From assembly GCF_001006485.1 (NCBI RefSeq), contig NZ_JUET01000076.1, positions 124,001 to 188,000 of the forward strand: a stretch of 64,000 bases of DNA. Reading direction: 5' to 3'. The notes under the pieces were generated by a model, which saw only the letters and a list, made by a program, of their open reading frames with translations, made no database searches and was not told where the DNA came from. How positions within the stretch are numbered: the stretch's first letter is position 1; each line of letters starts with the position of its first letter. Positions 25,598 to 33,851 of the stretch are shown one piece after another. The position numbers were made by a program, and so were the translations under genes. This DNA is from Tannerella forsythia. Its GTDB lineage: Bacteria; Bacteroidota; Bacteroidia; Bacteroidales; Tannerellaceae.

Positions 25598-26635
25598 TCA
25601 ATATGAATATGTTTGATCAAATAATTGTTTGTTCGGTTGTTCTTCTTCTGCCGGAGACACCGGAGTCGCGGGATACGTTGTGCTCTCTTCTTCCGATACC
25701 GGCTTGAGCGTTTCATGAGGCATGCCTTCTACTGTTCCAACAGATTCTTTCGCATGACTGCTGTCTGTCGTTGAAATGGGTACTGGAGTGCGCATTTTCG
25801 TTGTCGCCGGCGAGATGACATGATAATACTTCCGATAGATCTTATCAAATGTTCCGTCTTTTTTCATCCGCGCAAACCAGTAGTTCAGACTGTCCAATAA
25901 GTCCGGTGAATACTTACGAACAGCCCATGATTGCAACTGAGTAAAACTGATGTCGGTATCGATATCGATTTCGGGATATTGTTTCTTCGACAGACGGGCA
26001 ATCTGTTGATCGCAAACCGCATAATCGATATCTCCTTTGGCTACCATAATGATCAACTGTTCGGAAGAATAAAGCGGTTCTTCGACGATATGAATCGTAT
26101 CGGCAATCTCGTATTGAAGATTTTGCAGACGCAAAATGGCGGGTGAGTTTTGGGGTACGTACAATATCTTTTTGGCCAGCTCCAACTGGTTGCGAAGCGG
26201 CTTTATTCCCTGATTGCTTCCGGCTTCACGTTGCACCAACACCTGTTTATTCAATACGATCGGTTCGACAAACAAATAATGTTTCTTCAGTTCGGTTGTC
26301 GTAGGAATATTACGGGCGATGACATCATACCGATTGTTTTCCAAACCTTCAAAGCTCTTATCAAGACTCATTTCAAGATGTATCTCGACTTCCAATCCCG
26401 AATATTCGGCCAGTTTCCTGCATAATTCATACTGAAATCCCTGCAAGGTATCGCCCGACATGAAATAGCCGGATTGGTTGTATTCCGTAACAATACGCAG
26501 CACACCGTCCTGTTTGATTTCATAGTAATCGCGAGGTGAAATATTGAACTTCATGCGAAGTATCAAACTCCCCATAATCGCTAATACGATAAGCAACAGG
26601 ATTATATAGATAATGAGTAATTTGCGTGAGAACAT
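25598..26635 (-). CDS. Membrane-anchored periplasmic solute-binding protein (MltF-like, family 3)
   Basis: The 345-residue protein has an N-terminal membrane anchor (LLIIYIILLLIVLAIMGSLI, about 6-26) and a bacterial solute-binding family 3 fold (about 45-275). That fold shows LRIVTEYNQSGYFMSGDTLQ, GFQYELCRKLAEYSGLEVEI, NRYDVIARNIPTTTELKKHY and KGDIDYAVCDQQIARLSKKQ. Such a module forms the N-terminal half of the lytic transglycosylase MltF, but no catalytic transglycosylase domain follows. The C-terminus (from about 280) is a low-complexity Pro/Thr/Glu-rich tail. It may sense or bind amino acids or peptidoglycan fragments. It sits 3 bases after the porin gene. Confidence 0.8.
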   Translation of the reverse strand: MFSRKLLIIYIILLLIVLAIMGSLILRMKFNISPRDYYEIKQDGVLRIVTEYNQSGYFMSGDTLQGFQYELCRKLAEYSGLEVEIHLEMSLDKSFEGLENNRYDVIARNIPTTTELKKHYLFVEPIVLNKQVLVQREAGSNQGIKPLRNQLELAKKILYVPQNSPAILRLQNLQYEIADTIHIVEEPLYSSEQLIIMVAKGDIDYAVCDQQIARLSKKQYPEIDIDTDISFTQLQSWAVRKYSPDLLDSLNYWFARMKKDGTFDKIYRKYYHVISPATTKMRTPVPISTTDSSHAKESVGTVEGMPHETLKPVSEEESTTYPATPVSPAEEEQPNKQLFDQTYSY

Positions 26636-26638
26636 ACG

Positions 26639-28813
26639 TCAATTATTAAACTTTACGGCTACCCCCAACTTAACAACCATAGGATTGATCGGATAATGAG
26701 GCATTGAAAAATAATTCGGAGACGCAAATAATTTGCTTATGTTATATCCTGTTACAAAGAATCTTGCCTGTTTGAGATGAAAATTAACATAAGCATTCAC
26801 TAACGGATAATTACCGATTTTAATGTTATCCTGATTGATGAACTGTTGCGTAGCCGGCTCATAATATGGAGCGTAATATTCGGTAAAATAATGCACATCG
26901 GCTCCCATCTGTACCATCAGAACCTTCGCAAGCCGAACCGTTACATACATATTCGAATAAAGCGAAAGTTGAGGCAAAGCCAAGACCTGCTTATTACTAC
27001 TGGTCTGATAGACGAGTTCGTTATCCCATCCAAAAGCCTTGAATCGAAAGTCTTGTCGTAGACGCGCAGTAATCACCTGCAGATTGCTCCCGAATTGTTC
27101 AGGAAGACCTTGTTTGTTGAAGAAAATATGATTCTGAATGCTTTCAACTCCAGCCGACAAACGTGTGCGTGTTTGTTCCCAACCCACAGTTCCCCCTACA
27201 TAGACACGCTGTGTATTCTTCAGATCCTTGTCCCAAAAGAAATAACGACTGCTGTAATGACGTTGGAAAAACGCAGGACGCAAATTTTTGATGTATCCGT
27301 CTGCCTGAATAGAAGCCTCTTTTTTAAAGAGTCGAAACCGTGTTTTGACAAGTCCCGTCAAGCGAAACTCTCCGATATCATCACCTAACACGCAGAGTTC
27401 ACCGCGTCCTTGATAGGTGAGAAGACTTCCACGTCGTTTAGAGAGTTCGGCACCTAAAAAAGTAGCATATTCATCGTACTTTTGCATGTTGCGGATAGCT
27501 CCTTTAGCTGAGTCTCCGGGCATTTTGAAGTTTCTTTTCTCAAAACTGACAAAAGCCGTCAGACCAAATTTAGCCCAATCCTGAAATCCCTCACGCAACG
27601 AAAGAGCGACCGTATTTTTCAAATTCCATGCCGACGAAACATCATTGGGGACACGTCCGACCGTATCGTAGTGGTTCACGTAGCACGTATCAATCCCCAT
27701 ATCTTTGGAAATAAATCGTCTGCGGAAATCTTCATATTCGACGGTATGAATAACGCTGGCCACAGGCACGAAGACTTCGTTGGCATGAATATCTTCTGCT
27801 TCCTCCTGCTCTTCAGGACGACCGGTTGAGTTTTTCTCTTCCTCTTCCTGTTTCTTCAACGCTTCACGTTGAGCGTCTTTCTCTTGTTTTCGTTTGGCTT
27901 CGCTCTCAGTCATCTCACGGTAAAATCCCAAATTATAACGGTGCGTAAGGAAAACGTTTTTACCACGGATACGATTCCATGTATTTGTAAACCGTGTCGG
28001 ATACGATTTGCTGTCGACCCCGCGACGCCCGTCTTCAAAATCATCCGGCGATGTAATATACCGGTCATCTGTCAATCCGCCATTTTCATTTTGGATGAAA
28101 TTAAAATTACGGAGATGTATGTGTGCCTCATAACGGTCCGATAAGTAGTTTCCGAACAATCTATAACTGAGCAGTTTGTTATTATTCGACGTATATTGTC
28201 CCCGACTGTAGATATAATTAAAATCTACACCGGCATTGATTTTTTTTCCGAAATTGCTTGTTAACACGCCTTTCAGCTGTTCTTCACGTTTGGTAGAACC
28301 ACCGGCACGTGTATATAGGATATGTGTATATGGTACCTTAACATCATAGAAATATCCGTTGGAAGGAGTAATTATATCTCCGTCGAAAACATCTGCAAAG
28401 ATAAAATCGCGTTCTTCTTTTCGCTCGCTGAAGATGCGACTCTGCCAGGGTGATCCGATATTTCCGGTATAGGCGCCGGCTATTCCTCTCCCTTCCATTA
28501 ACGTGCTGTTTGCCGTATTCAGACGATTCGTATCCATCGGAGCAAGAATCCGATCTCCCAGTTTCTCGGTCAAGTGATAGCCATTGATGCGTCTGATGCC
28601 GATATGGGCGCTATCGGGAACGAGTAAACTGTCCGGAAGTTGTGCCGCGTTACGTGCCGTAAGAGAGAATCCCCCCCTGCGGCCGCTGCTGCGCGATCGC
28701 TCTTGTGCGAATATGGTCGTTACACACAGCAGGCATAACAATAAACCATATAGCCCGTGTCTCAAATCGAGGCACAGGTACAGGATGGAATAGACACAAT
28801 GCCTTCGATTCAC
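26639..28813 (-). CDS. Putative outer-membrane porin (Porin_10-like)
   Basis: The 724-residue protein has a signal peptide (hydrophobic GLYGLLLCLLCVTTIFAQ, cleavage about residue 36), a short disordered segment and a long beta-barrel with many alternating aromatic strands ending in VKLGVAVKFNN. This matches the large 'putative porin' family of Bacteroidetes. A charged insertion rich in Glu, Gln and Lys (about residues 310-350) probably forms a loop. The stop of the oxidoreductase gamma-subunit gene upstream overlaps its start by four bases, so they are translationally coupled, an unexpected pairing of an outer membrane protein with a cytoplasmic ferredoxin enzyme. Confidence 0.83.
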   Translation of the reverse strand: MNRRHCVYSILYLCLDLRHGLYGLLLCLLCVTTIFAQERSRSSGRRGGFSLTARNAAQLPDSLLVPDSAHIGIRRINGYHLTEKLGDRILAPMDTNRLNTANSTLMEGRGIAGAYTGNIGSPWQSRIFSERKEERDFIFADVFDGDIITPSNGYFYDVKVPYTHILYTRAGGSTKREEQLKGVLTSNFGKKINAGVDFNYIYSRGQYTSNNNKLLSYRLFGNYLSDRYEAHIHLRNFNFIQNENGGLTDDRYITSPDDFEDGRRGVDSKSYPTRFTNTWNRIRGKNVFLTHRYNLGFYREMTESEAKRKQEKDAQREALKKQEEEEKNSTGRPEEQEEAEDIHANEVFVPVASVIHTVEYEDFRRRFISKDMGIDTCYVNHYDTVGRVPNDVSSAWNLKNTVALSLREGFQDWAKFGLTAFVSFEKRNFKMPGDSAKGAIRNMQKYDEYATFLGAELSKRRGSLLTYQGRGELCVLGDDIGEFRLTGLVKTRFRLFKKEASIQADGYIKNLRPAFFQRHYSSRYFFWDKDLKNTQRVYVGGTVGWEQTRTRLSAGVESIQNHIFFNKQGLPEQFGSNLQVITARLRQDFRFKAFGWDNELVYQTSSNKQVLALPQLSLYSNMYVTVRLAKVLMVQMGADVHYFTEYYAPYYEPATQQFINQDNIKIGNYPLVNAYVNFHLKQARFFVTGYNISKLFASPNYFSMPHYPINPMVVKLGVAVKFNN

Positions 28814-29352
28814 ACCTTTTGGATGAGTTCCATACCTTTTTTGATGGCGGCTTCATTGGCCGGAATCAAAGTATGATGTCGTTCGGGAAGCGTCTTTTTC
28901 AGACCGAGAAGCACGCTTTCCAGTTTTACCATCGGAACGACTTTGAGGAGCCCGCCCAACACGATCATGTTGAACGTCTTTTGCATATTTAGTTCCGTAG
29001 CCGTATCCATCGCATCAATACGGTACACATTGATATCCGTGCGTGTGACCGGCTTATGAATTCCATATCCGTCATAAATAAGAATGCCGCCTTTCTTCAC
29101 TTTCGATTGGAATTTATCCATCGAAGGTTGGTTCAGAATCACGGCAATATCGTATTCGTTCAATATGGGGGAACTGATTCGTTCGTCGTTCAGGATCACG
29201 GTCACATTGGCTGTTCCGCCACGTTGTTCCGGACCATAGGAAGGCATCCAAGTTACTTCTTTATTTTCCATGAGTCCCGAATAAGCGAGAATTTTTCCCA
29301 TCGATAACACACCTTGTCCGCCAAAACCTGCTATAATTATTTCGTATTGCAT
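28810..29352 (-). CDS. 2-oxoacid:ferredoxin oxidoreductase gamma subunit
   Basis: From ATG 29352 the 180-residue product begins MQYEIIIAGFGGQGVLSMGK, the canonical KorC/PorG/VorA gamma start; the longer frame to 29430 would overlap the preceding gene. Other family features are YSGLMENKEVTWMPSYGPEQ followed by RGGTANVTVILNDERI, and PSMDKFQSKVKKGGILIYD. It completes the alpha, beta, gamma and ferredoxin set encoded just upstream and helps oxidise 2-oxoacids to acyl-CoA and CO2 with reduction of ferredoxin in the cytoplasm. Confidence 0.93.
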   Translation of the reverse strand: MQYEIIIAGFGGQGVLSMGKILAYSGLMENKEVTWMPSYGPEQRGGTANVTVILNDERISSPILNEYDIAVILNQPSMDKFQSKVKKGGILIYDGYGIHKPVTRTDINVYRIDAMDTATELNMQKTFNMIVLGGLLKVVPMVKLESVLLGLKKTLPERHHTLIPANEAAIKKGMELIQKV

Positions 29353-29372
29353 ATCTTGTCTGCTACTAATTG

Positions 29373-30134
29373 TTATACATTTTTCAAGTCTCCCAAGGGA
29401 TAGAAGGGGAGCATGTGTTCTTCCATCCATTTGTTCGACTCAACCGGTGTCTTTTTCCATCCGGAAGAACAGGTGGAAACAAACTCTACCACCGATGTAC
29501 CTTTGCGAGCCATGGAGTTTTCAAAAGCTAACCGCAGCATCTTTTTTGCTTTCTTGGCAGCTGCCGGGGTCTGTACACTTTGACGGGTAACTAAACACGT
29601 CCCATCCAATTGCGCCAGTATATTGCCGATTCGTAGAGGATATCCGTTCAGTTCCACGTCACGGCCATGAGGACAGGTAGCCGTAGGCATTCCAACCAAA
29701 GTTGTCGGAGCCATCTGTCCGCCCGTCATACCATAAATGGCATTATTTACAAAAATAATCACGATATTTTCCCCGCGATTAGCGGCATGAATTGTCTCAG
29801 CTGTTCCGATGGCTGCCAAGTCGCCGTCACCTTGATACGTAAAGACCATCTTATCGGGGTTCACTCGCTTTACGGCCGTAGCAACCGCCGGTGCACGTCC
29901 GTGGGCTGCTTCAATCCAGTCGATATCGATATAGTTGTAAGCAAATACTGCACATCCGACAGGTGAGATGCCGATCGTCTTTTCTTCCATTCCCATCTCC
30001 TCGGATACTTCGGCGATCAGTTTATGGATAACGCCATGACTGCATCCCGGGCAATAATGCATGGAGTTATCATTCATCAATTTGGGCTTTTTGTAGACCA
30101 AATTTTCAGGTTTAATTATTTCTATTGTTTCCAT
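29373..30134 (-). CDS. 2-oxoacid:ferredoxin oxidoreductase beta subunit (TPP-binding)
   Basis: The 253-residue subunit has the cluster/TPP-region MHYCPGCSHGVIHKLIAEV, then ISPVGCAVFAYNYIDIDW, AHGRAPAVATAVKRVNPDK and the TPP/Mg motif GDGDLAAIGTAETIHAANRG followed by NNAIYGMTGGQMAPTT. These identify the KorB/VorB-type beta subunit. It lies 22 bp after the tiny membrane protein gene and 20 bp before the gamma gene. The substrate could be 2-oxoglutarate or branched-chain oxoacids. Confidence 0.94.
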   Translation of the reverse strand: METIEIIKPENLVYKKPKLMNDNSMHYCPGCSHGVIHKLIAEVSEEMGMEEKTIGISPVGCAVFAYNYIDIDWIEAAHGRAPAVATAVKRVNPDKMVFTYQGDGDLAAIGTAETIHAANRGENIVIIFVNNAIYGMTGGQMAPTTLVGMPTATCPHGRDVELNGYPLRIGNILAQLDGTCLVTRQSVQTPAAAKKAKKMLRLAFENSMARKGTSVVEFVSTCSSGWKKTPVESNKWMEEHMLPFYPLGDLKNV

Positions 30135-30156
30135 TTTTGAATATTCCGTAAGTTTT

Positions 30157-30330
30157 TTAACCCAAAAATCTCATAAGATATTGTACTATGCGTAAAAGAA
30201 TAGCGATTCCTCCACATATCAGGAACGGCAAATGACTATCTTTCACGGTAAAATAGAGGAAGCCGGCTACAATCGTCAACACCATAAACAGCAGGGTAAA
30301 CAGTTCGTCTAATCGGTCTCCTCGTTTCAT
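30157..30330 (-). CDS. 57-residue membrane protein inside the 2-oxoacid oxidoreductase operon
   Basis: The frame encodes MKRGDRLDELFTLLFMVLTI, then VAGFLYFTVKDSHLPFLICG and GIAILLRIVQYLMRFLG, ending in TAA. It has two hydrophobic helices (about 12-27 and 34-52) with a positively charged start. It lies 11 bases after the alpha gene and 22 bases before the beta gene, with no other frame in the gap, so it is very likely translated. I recall similar tiny genes at this place in other Bacteroidales but no function. It might tether the soluble oxidoreductase or its ferredoxin to the inner membrane; that is inference. Confidence 0.8.
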   Translation of the reverse strand: MKRGDRLDELFTLLFMVLTIVAGFLYFTVKDSHLPFLICGGIAILLRIVQYLMRFLG

Positions 30331-30341
30331 TACTTGCTAAA

Positions 30342-31418
30342 TTACATCAGTTTCTCTTCAACGGCTCTCAGAATTTCGTCCGGAGTGAAAACGATGCCAC
30401 CCAACCGGCCGAAATGCTCGACTTTGACACGTCCGTTCACCGCTAAACGTACATCTTCGACCATCTGTCCGGCATTCAGCTCTACGGAAAGCATCCCTTT
30501 CACTTTATCGGCATAACGGGCAATCACCTGAGTAGGGAACGGCCACAAAGTAATCGGACGGATCAGACCGAGTTTCAATCCTTGACCACGTGCTATTTCA
30601 ATCGCTTTCTGGCAGATTCGTGCCGATGAGCCGAATGCTATCAACAGATACTCCGCATCTTCGCATTTATATTCTTCATAGCGTACTTCGTTTTTCTCTA
30701 TCCGGCTGTATTTTTCCTGAAAGTGTAAGTTCTTTTTTTCCATGATGACCGGATCCAACTCCAAAGAAGTAATGATATTGGGTTTGCGACCGCCTGTTTT
30801 TCCGGTAGCTGCCCAAGGTGATTCTTTCGCAATCTCTGCCTCCGTTTTTCGCGGACGGAACGGGGGAAGCACCACTTTTTCCATCAACTGGCCAATCATA
30901 CCGTCGGTAATGATAATCGCCGGCGTTTGATATTTGAATGCAAGATCGAAACCGAGTCCGACAAAATCGGCCGTTTCCTGTACCGACGAAGGGGCAAGAG
31001 CAATCAACCGGTAGTCGCCGTGGCCTCCACCTTTCACTGTCTGAAAATAGTCGGCCTGACTCGGCTGGATCGTTCCCAGTCCGGGGCCTCCACGCATTAC
31101 ATTTACAATCAGGCAAGGGAGATCCGATCCGGCAATGTAGGAAACACCTTCCTGCATCAAGCTCATACCCGGGCTGGACGATGAGGTCATGACTCGTTTA
31201 CCTGTTGCGGCTCCTCCGTAAACCATATTAATTGAGGCAACTTCACTTTCGGCTTGGAGTACCACCATACCCGTCGTTTCCCACGGTCTTTCTTCCATCA
31301 GTGTTTCCATGACTTCCGACTGAGGAGTAATTGGATAACCAAAATATCCGTCTGTTCCATAACGAATCGCTGCATGGGCCAACGCTTCGTTCCCTTTCAT
31401 AAGTCTTACTTCTTCCAT
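30342..31418 (-). CDS. 2-oxoacid:ferredoxin oxidoreductase alpha subunit (VorB/KorA-like)
   Basis: The 358-residue subunit starts MEEVRLMKGNEALAHAAIRY, then GYFGYPITPQSEVMETL, SEVASINMVYGGAATGKRVM, TSSSSPGMSLMQEGVSYIAG, MRGGPGLGTIQPSQADYFQT and KGGGHGDYRLIALAPSSVQE. The C-terminal domain II contains LIAFGSSARICQKAIE and SVELNAGQMVEDVRLAVNGR. The family name most often given to this form is 3-methyl-2-oxobutanoate dehydrogenase subunit VorB, but 2-oxoglutarate is equally possible. It starts 4 bases after the ferredoxin gene. Confidence 0.93.
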   Translation of the reverse strand: MEEVRLMKGNEALAHAAIRYGTDGYFGYPITPQSEVMETLMEERPWETTGMVVLQAESEVASINMVYGGAATGKRVMTSSSSPGMSLMQEGVSYIAGSDLPCLIVNVMRGGPGLGTIQPSQADYFQTVKGGGHGDYRLIALAPSSVQETADFVGLGFDLAFKYQTPAIIITDGMIGQLMEKVVLPPFRPRKTEAEIAKESPWAATGKTGGRKPNIITSLELDPVIMEKKNLHFQEKYSRIEKNEVRYEEYKCEDAEYLLIAFGSSARICQKAIEIARGQGLKLGLIRPITLWPFPTQVIARYADKVKGMLSVELNAGQMVEDVRLAVNGRVKVEHFGRLGGIVFTPDEILRAVEEKLM

Positions 31419-31422
31419 CGTG

Positions 31423-31653
31423 TTAATCCAGTTTTTTTCGATAGACAGTTAAACATCCGTCCGGACAAACCCATCCGCAATTTGCACAACCGATGCAGGC
31501 GTCCGACTCTTTCATGTAAACATAGTGATAGCCTTTGTTATTGACCTCCCGCGGATGCAACTCCAGCACATTGCAAGGACAGGCTACGACACATAAGTTG
31601 CAGCCCTTACACCGTTCTGTGTTGACCACTACCATTCCTTTTACTTTTGCCAT
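31423..31653 (-). CDS. 2[4Fe-4S] ferredoxin subunit of the 2-oxoacid oxidoreductase
   Basis: The 76-residue protein has two cluster-binding motifs, CKGCNLCVVACP and CIGCANCGWVCP, with eight cysteines. It passes electrons from the oxidoreductase to ferredoxin-dependent acceptors. It is the first gene of the ten-gene leftward run and has a promoter 29 bases before its start. Confidence 0.95.
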   Translation of the reverse strand: MAKVKGMVVVNTERCKGCNLCVVACPCNVLELHPREVNNKGYHYVYMKESDACIGCANCGWVCPDGCLTVYRKKLD

Positions 31654-31681
31654 AAATCCTTTATTTTTATCTACTGGAATG

Positions 31682-31689
31682 CAAAACTA
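31682..31689 (-). promoter_or_regulatory. -7 promoter element TAGTTTTG of the ferredoxin operon
   Basis: On the minus strand 31689-31682 reads TAGTTTTG. It lies in the 59-bp gap between the DUF2752 gene and the ferredoxin gene and would start the ten-gene transcript to 21667. Confidence 0.55.
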
Positions 31690-31712
31690 CGAAAAAAAGA
31701 ATAAAAAGCAAG

Positions 31713-32171
31713 TTAGAAGTTGAAAATATTGCGAGCGACGAAAAAAATCATCGCGATGGCAAAAAACATCCAGATATAAAGGTTTTTCTGCACTTTTAAA
31801 ATCAGCGTACTATACGGATTAAAGAGTTGATAGATGCGAACACCCACCAACAGGATCACATACGGTATTGAAAGTAGAAGCAGGGGATTATAAGAAAAGG
31901 CGGTTTTTATGTCGGCATGAAGCAAAGCGTGAAGAGCCCGTTGCGAGCCGCACCCCGGACATTTCATTCCGGTGAGCATCAAAAACGGGCATTTGGGAAA
32001 AAGAGGGGAGCTGCTTGGATGAATGTGTGAATAGACATAGATTGCGATCAGGAAAACCAGAAAGAAGAAAATCCGGAAGATCATTTTATATCGAGGAACA
32101 CGATACATGGTGTATGTATGATAAAGCCAATGGATGCGAAGCCTTCGTTTTGAAGAACTCCGCACATCCAT
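31713..32171 (-). CDS. DUF2752 membrane protein
   Basis: The 152-residue protein has a transmembrane helix (FRIFFFLVFLIAIYVYSHI), the DUF2752 hallmark FPKCPFLMLTGMKCPGCGSQ followed by RALHALLHADIKTAFSYNPL, and two further hydrophobic segments. The PxxxxTGxxCPGCGxxR motif may bind metal. Function is unknown. It starts 3 bases after the GYF/CD225 gene, a pairing common in Bacteroidetes. An internal Met near residue 23 or 30 is an alternative start. Confidence 0.88.
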   Translation of the reverse strand: MDVRSSSKRRLRIHWLYHTYTMYRVPRYKMIFRIFFFLVFLIAIYVYSHIHPSSSPLFPKCPFLMLTGMKCPGCGSQRALHALLHADIKTAFSYNPLLLLSIPYVILLVGVRIYQLFNPYSTLILKVQKNLYIWMFFAIAMIFFVARNIFNF

Positions 32172-32174
32172 AAT

Positions 32175-32729
32175 TTACAGATCACCACTCATCGCAGCAC
32201 CTACTCCGATGATAATAATGAATATAAGATAAAGGACCCATAGTACTCCCGCAACGATAGCACTCCAGATCGCCCATTTTTTTGCATCTTTCGAGGCCTT
32301 TTCCGCACCGGCATAGTCTCCGGCCGTATAAGCAGAGTTTACTTTCGTGGAATAGATGATCGATACAATACCTAACGGCATACAGCAAAGAACGGTAGAG
32401 AGAATTGCCCACACCAAATAATTCTCCGGCATCGGAGGGGCAGTCGTGTTCGAATTGCCGAAAGTGCCGCTGGTGGTCGAATAATTTGCGTTCTGTGAAA
32501 TGTTCGTGTTATATTTCGGCTCTTTCTGATCATAATTCGAAGAAGTCGACCTCTCTTCTGCTACGGCAAACATGTCTTGTAATTCCGGCAATGTACGTGC
32601 CGCCACCCAATCCGGTAACGAACTGTTCCAAACCAAGGTGTCCGGATTAATCGGAGCGCTTTTCAAAGCGTCCAATGAGAAAGGACCTGTTTTGGTGTCC
32701 CCATTCAAATAGTAGTACTCTTTGTCCAT
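32175..32729 (-). CDS. GYF_2 plus CD225/dispanin-type membrane protein
   Basis: The 184-residue protein begins with a GYF_2 domain (about 3-52: YYYLNGDTKTGPFSLDAL, then WVAARTLPEL). A Ser/Thr/Asn-rich linker (about 55-98) follows. The CD225-like two-helix region has YLVWAILSTVLCCMPLGIVS, then IIYSTKVNSAYTAGDYAGAE and WAIWSAIVAGVLWVLYLIF. The N-terminal domain may bind proline-rich peptides. Bacterial members have no settled function. Confidence 0.88.
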   Translation of the reverse strand: MDKEYYYLNGDTKTGPFSLDALKSAPINPDTLVWNSSLPDWVAARTLPELQDMFAVAEERSTSSNYDQKEPKYNTNISQNANYSTTSGTFGNSNTTAPPMPENYLVWAILSTVLCCMPLGIVSIIYSTKVNSAYTAGDYAGAEKASKDAKKWAIWSAIVAGVLWVLYLIFIIIIGVGAAMSGDL

Positions 32730-32792
32730 TTTTAATTTTGTTTTTATAGTTAAGTAATATGTTTCCCAAAATCAACGATGATTTTGAGCGTA

Positions 32793-32800
32793 CAAAAATA
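32793..32800 (-). promoter_or_regulatory. -7 promoter element TATTTTTG upstream of the GYF/CD225 gene
   Basis: The minus strand reads TATTTTTG at 32800-32793, 63 bases before the start at 32729, in the gap after the DUF368 gene. Confidence 0.45.
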
Positions 32801-32914
32801 CAGAAATTTACCGTACTACCCATGCATCGTTCAAGAATCCTGTAAAATTATTCCGAAAAAAAAAGAAAAAGCTTTTTTTTATACATGCGTTGAAGAAATT
32901 CGGAAAAACACACA

Positions 32915-33847
32915 TCAGGTTTTCGGTGTCTCCGTTTTTTCCTTTTTGTTTTTTTGCGAAAGTCGTTCCAGCAGATATACGATGGCAAATCCCGCGAAAG
33001 CGAGTCCGATGGCTTCCCATAGCTGACGGTCGGGTAAAATATTCGTTTCGATTAATGGCTTGGCTACCCCGTGACGATCGATGTACGTCTCGATCGTCTC
33101 TTTCCACGGCCACACTTTATTCAATGAACCTAACATAAAGCCGCTCAGAATAGCGATGGTGATATCGTGAAAACGATGCAACGCATAAGAAAGTGCACGT
33201 GAGAACAACGAAATTCCGATCACGGATCCTCCGGCAAAAACCAATAAAACACTTATCCTAAGTGATTTGACAGCATCCATGATAAAGAAATATTTTCCCA
33301 GCAAAACCAAAATAAAGCTACCCGATATGCCGGGAAGAATCATCGCACAAATGGCGATGGCGCCACAGAGAAAGATGAACCATAGATCATTTGAAGTTTC
33401 GGCAGGTGTAGTGATGGTTATTGCATATGCTGCTACGGCGCCCGCTGCAAATGCGATCACCGTTTTTGCATTCCATTGAGTGACCTCCCGCGAAACAAAC
33501 CAGATCGACGCCAGCACCAATCCGAAAAAGAAAGACCAAACCAGAACCGGCTCCTGTACCAGCAAATAAGTAATCAGTTTAGCCAGAGAGAAAACGCTGA
33601 GTCCGATACCGGAGAGGATGGCCAGCAGAAAGTTTCCGTTGACGGCTTTCCAAAAGCGACTGAATTTCAGGGAGCAAAGCATTTTCAACGAAGTTAAATT
33701 GATGCTCTTAATCGAATCAATAAGTTCTTCGTATATCCCGACGATAAAGGCGATTGTCCCTCCTGAAACACCCGGTACCACATCGGCTGCCCCCATACCG
33801 ATGCCTTTGAGCGTCAGCAGGGCATAATCTTTAAATGTGCGATTCAT
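32915..33847 (-). CDS. DUF368 membrane protein (undecaprenyl-phosphate translocase family)
   Basis: The 310-residue polytopic protein begins with the family signature GIGMGAADVVPGVSGGTIAF and has a second copy-like motif, MILPGISGSFILVLLGKY, in the middle, about eight hydrophobic segments overall. DUF368 proteins have been shown in other bacteria to recycle undecaprenyl phosphate across the inner membrane for cell-wall and glycan synthesis. The C-terminal end is a charged tail (RLSQKNKKEKTETPKT). It starts 4 bases after the TPR gene. Confidence 0.9.
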   Translation of the reverse strand: MNRTFKDYALLTLKGIGMGAADVVPGVSGGTIAFIVGIYEELIDSIKSINLTSLKMLCSLKFSRFWKAVNGNFLLAILSGIGLSVFSLAKLITYLLVQEPVLVWSFFFGLVLASIWFVSREVTQWNAKTVIAFAAGAVAAYAITITTPAETSNDLWFIFLCGAIAICAMILPGISGSFILVLLGKYFFIMDAVKSLRISVLLVFAGGSVIGISLFSRALSYALHRFHDITIAILSGFMLGSLNKVWPWKETIETYIDRHGVAKPLIETNILPDRQLWEAIGLAFAGFAIVYLLERLSQKNKKEKTETPKT

Positions 33848-33851
33848 ATCT

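Noticed and set aside
25598-26635. Full MltF lytic transglycosylase
   Set aside because: The binding module matches, but the C-terminal part is a low-complexity tail without a transglycosylase domain.
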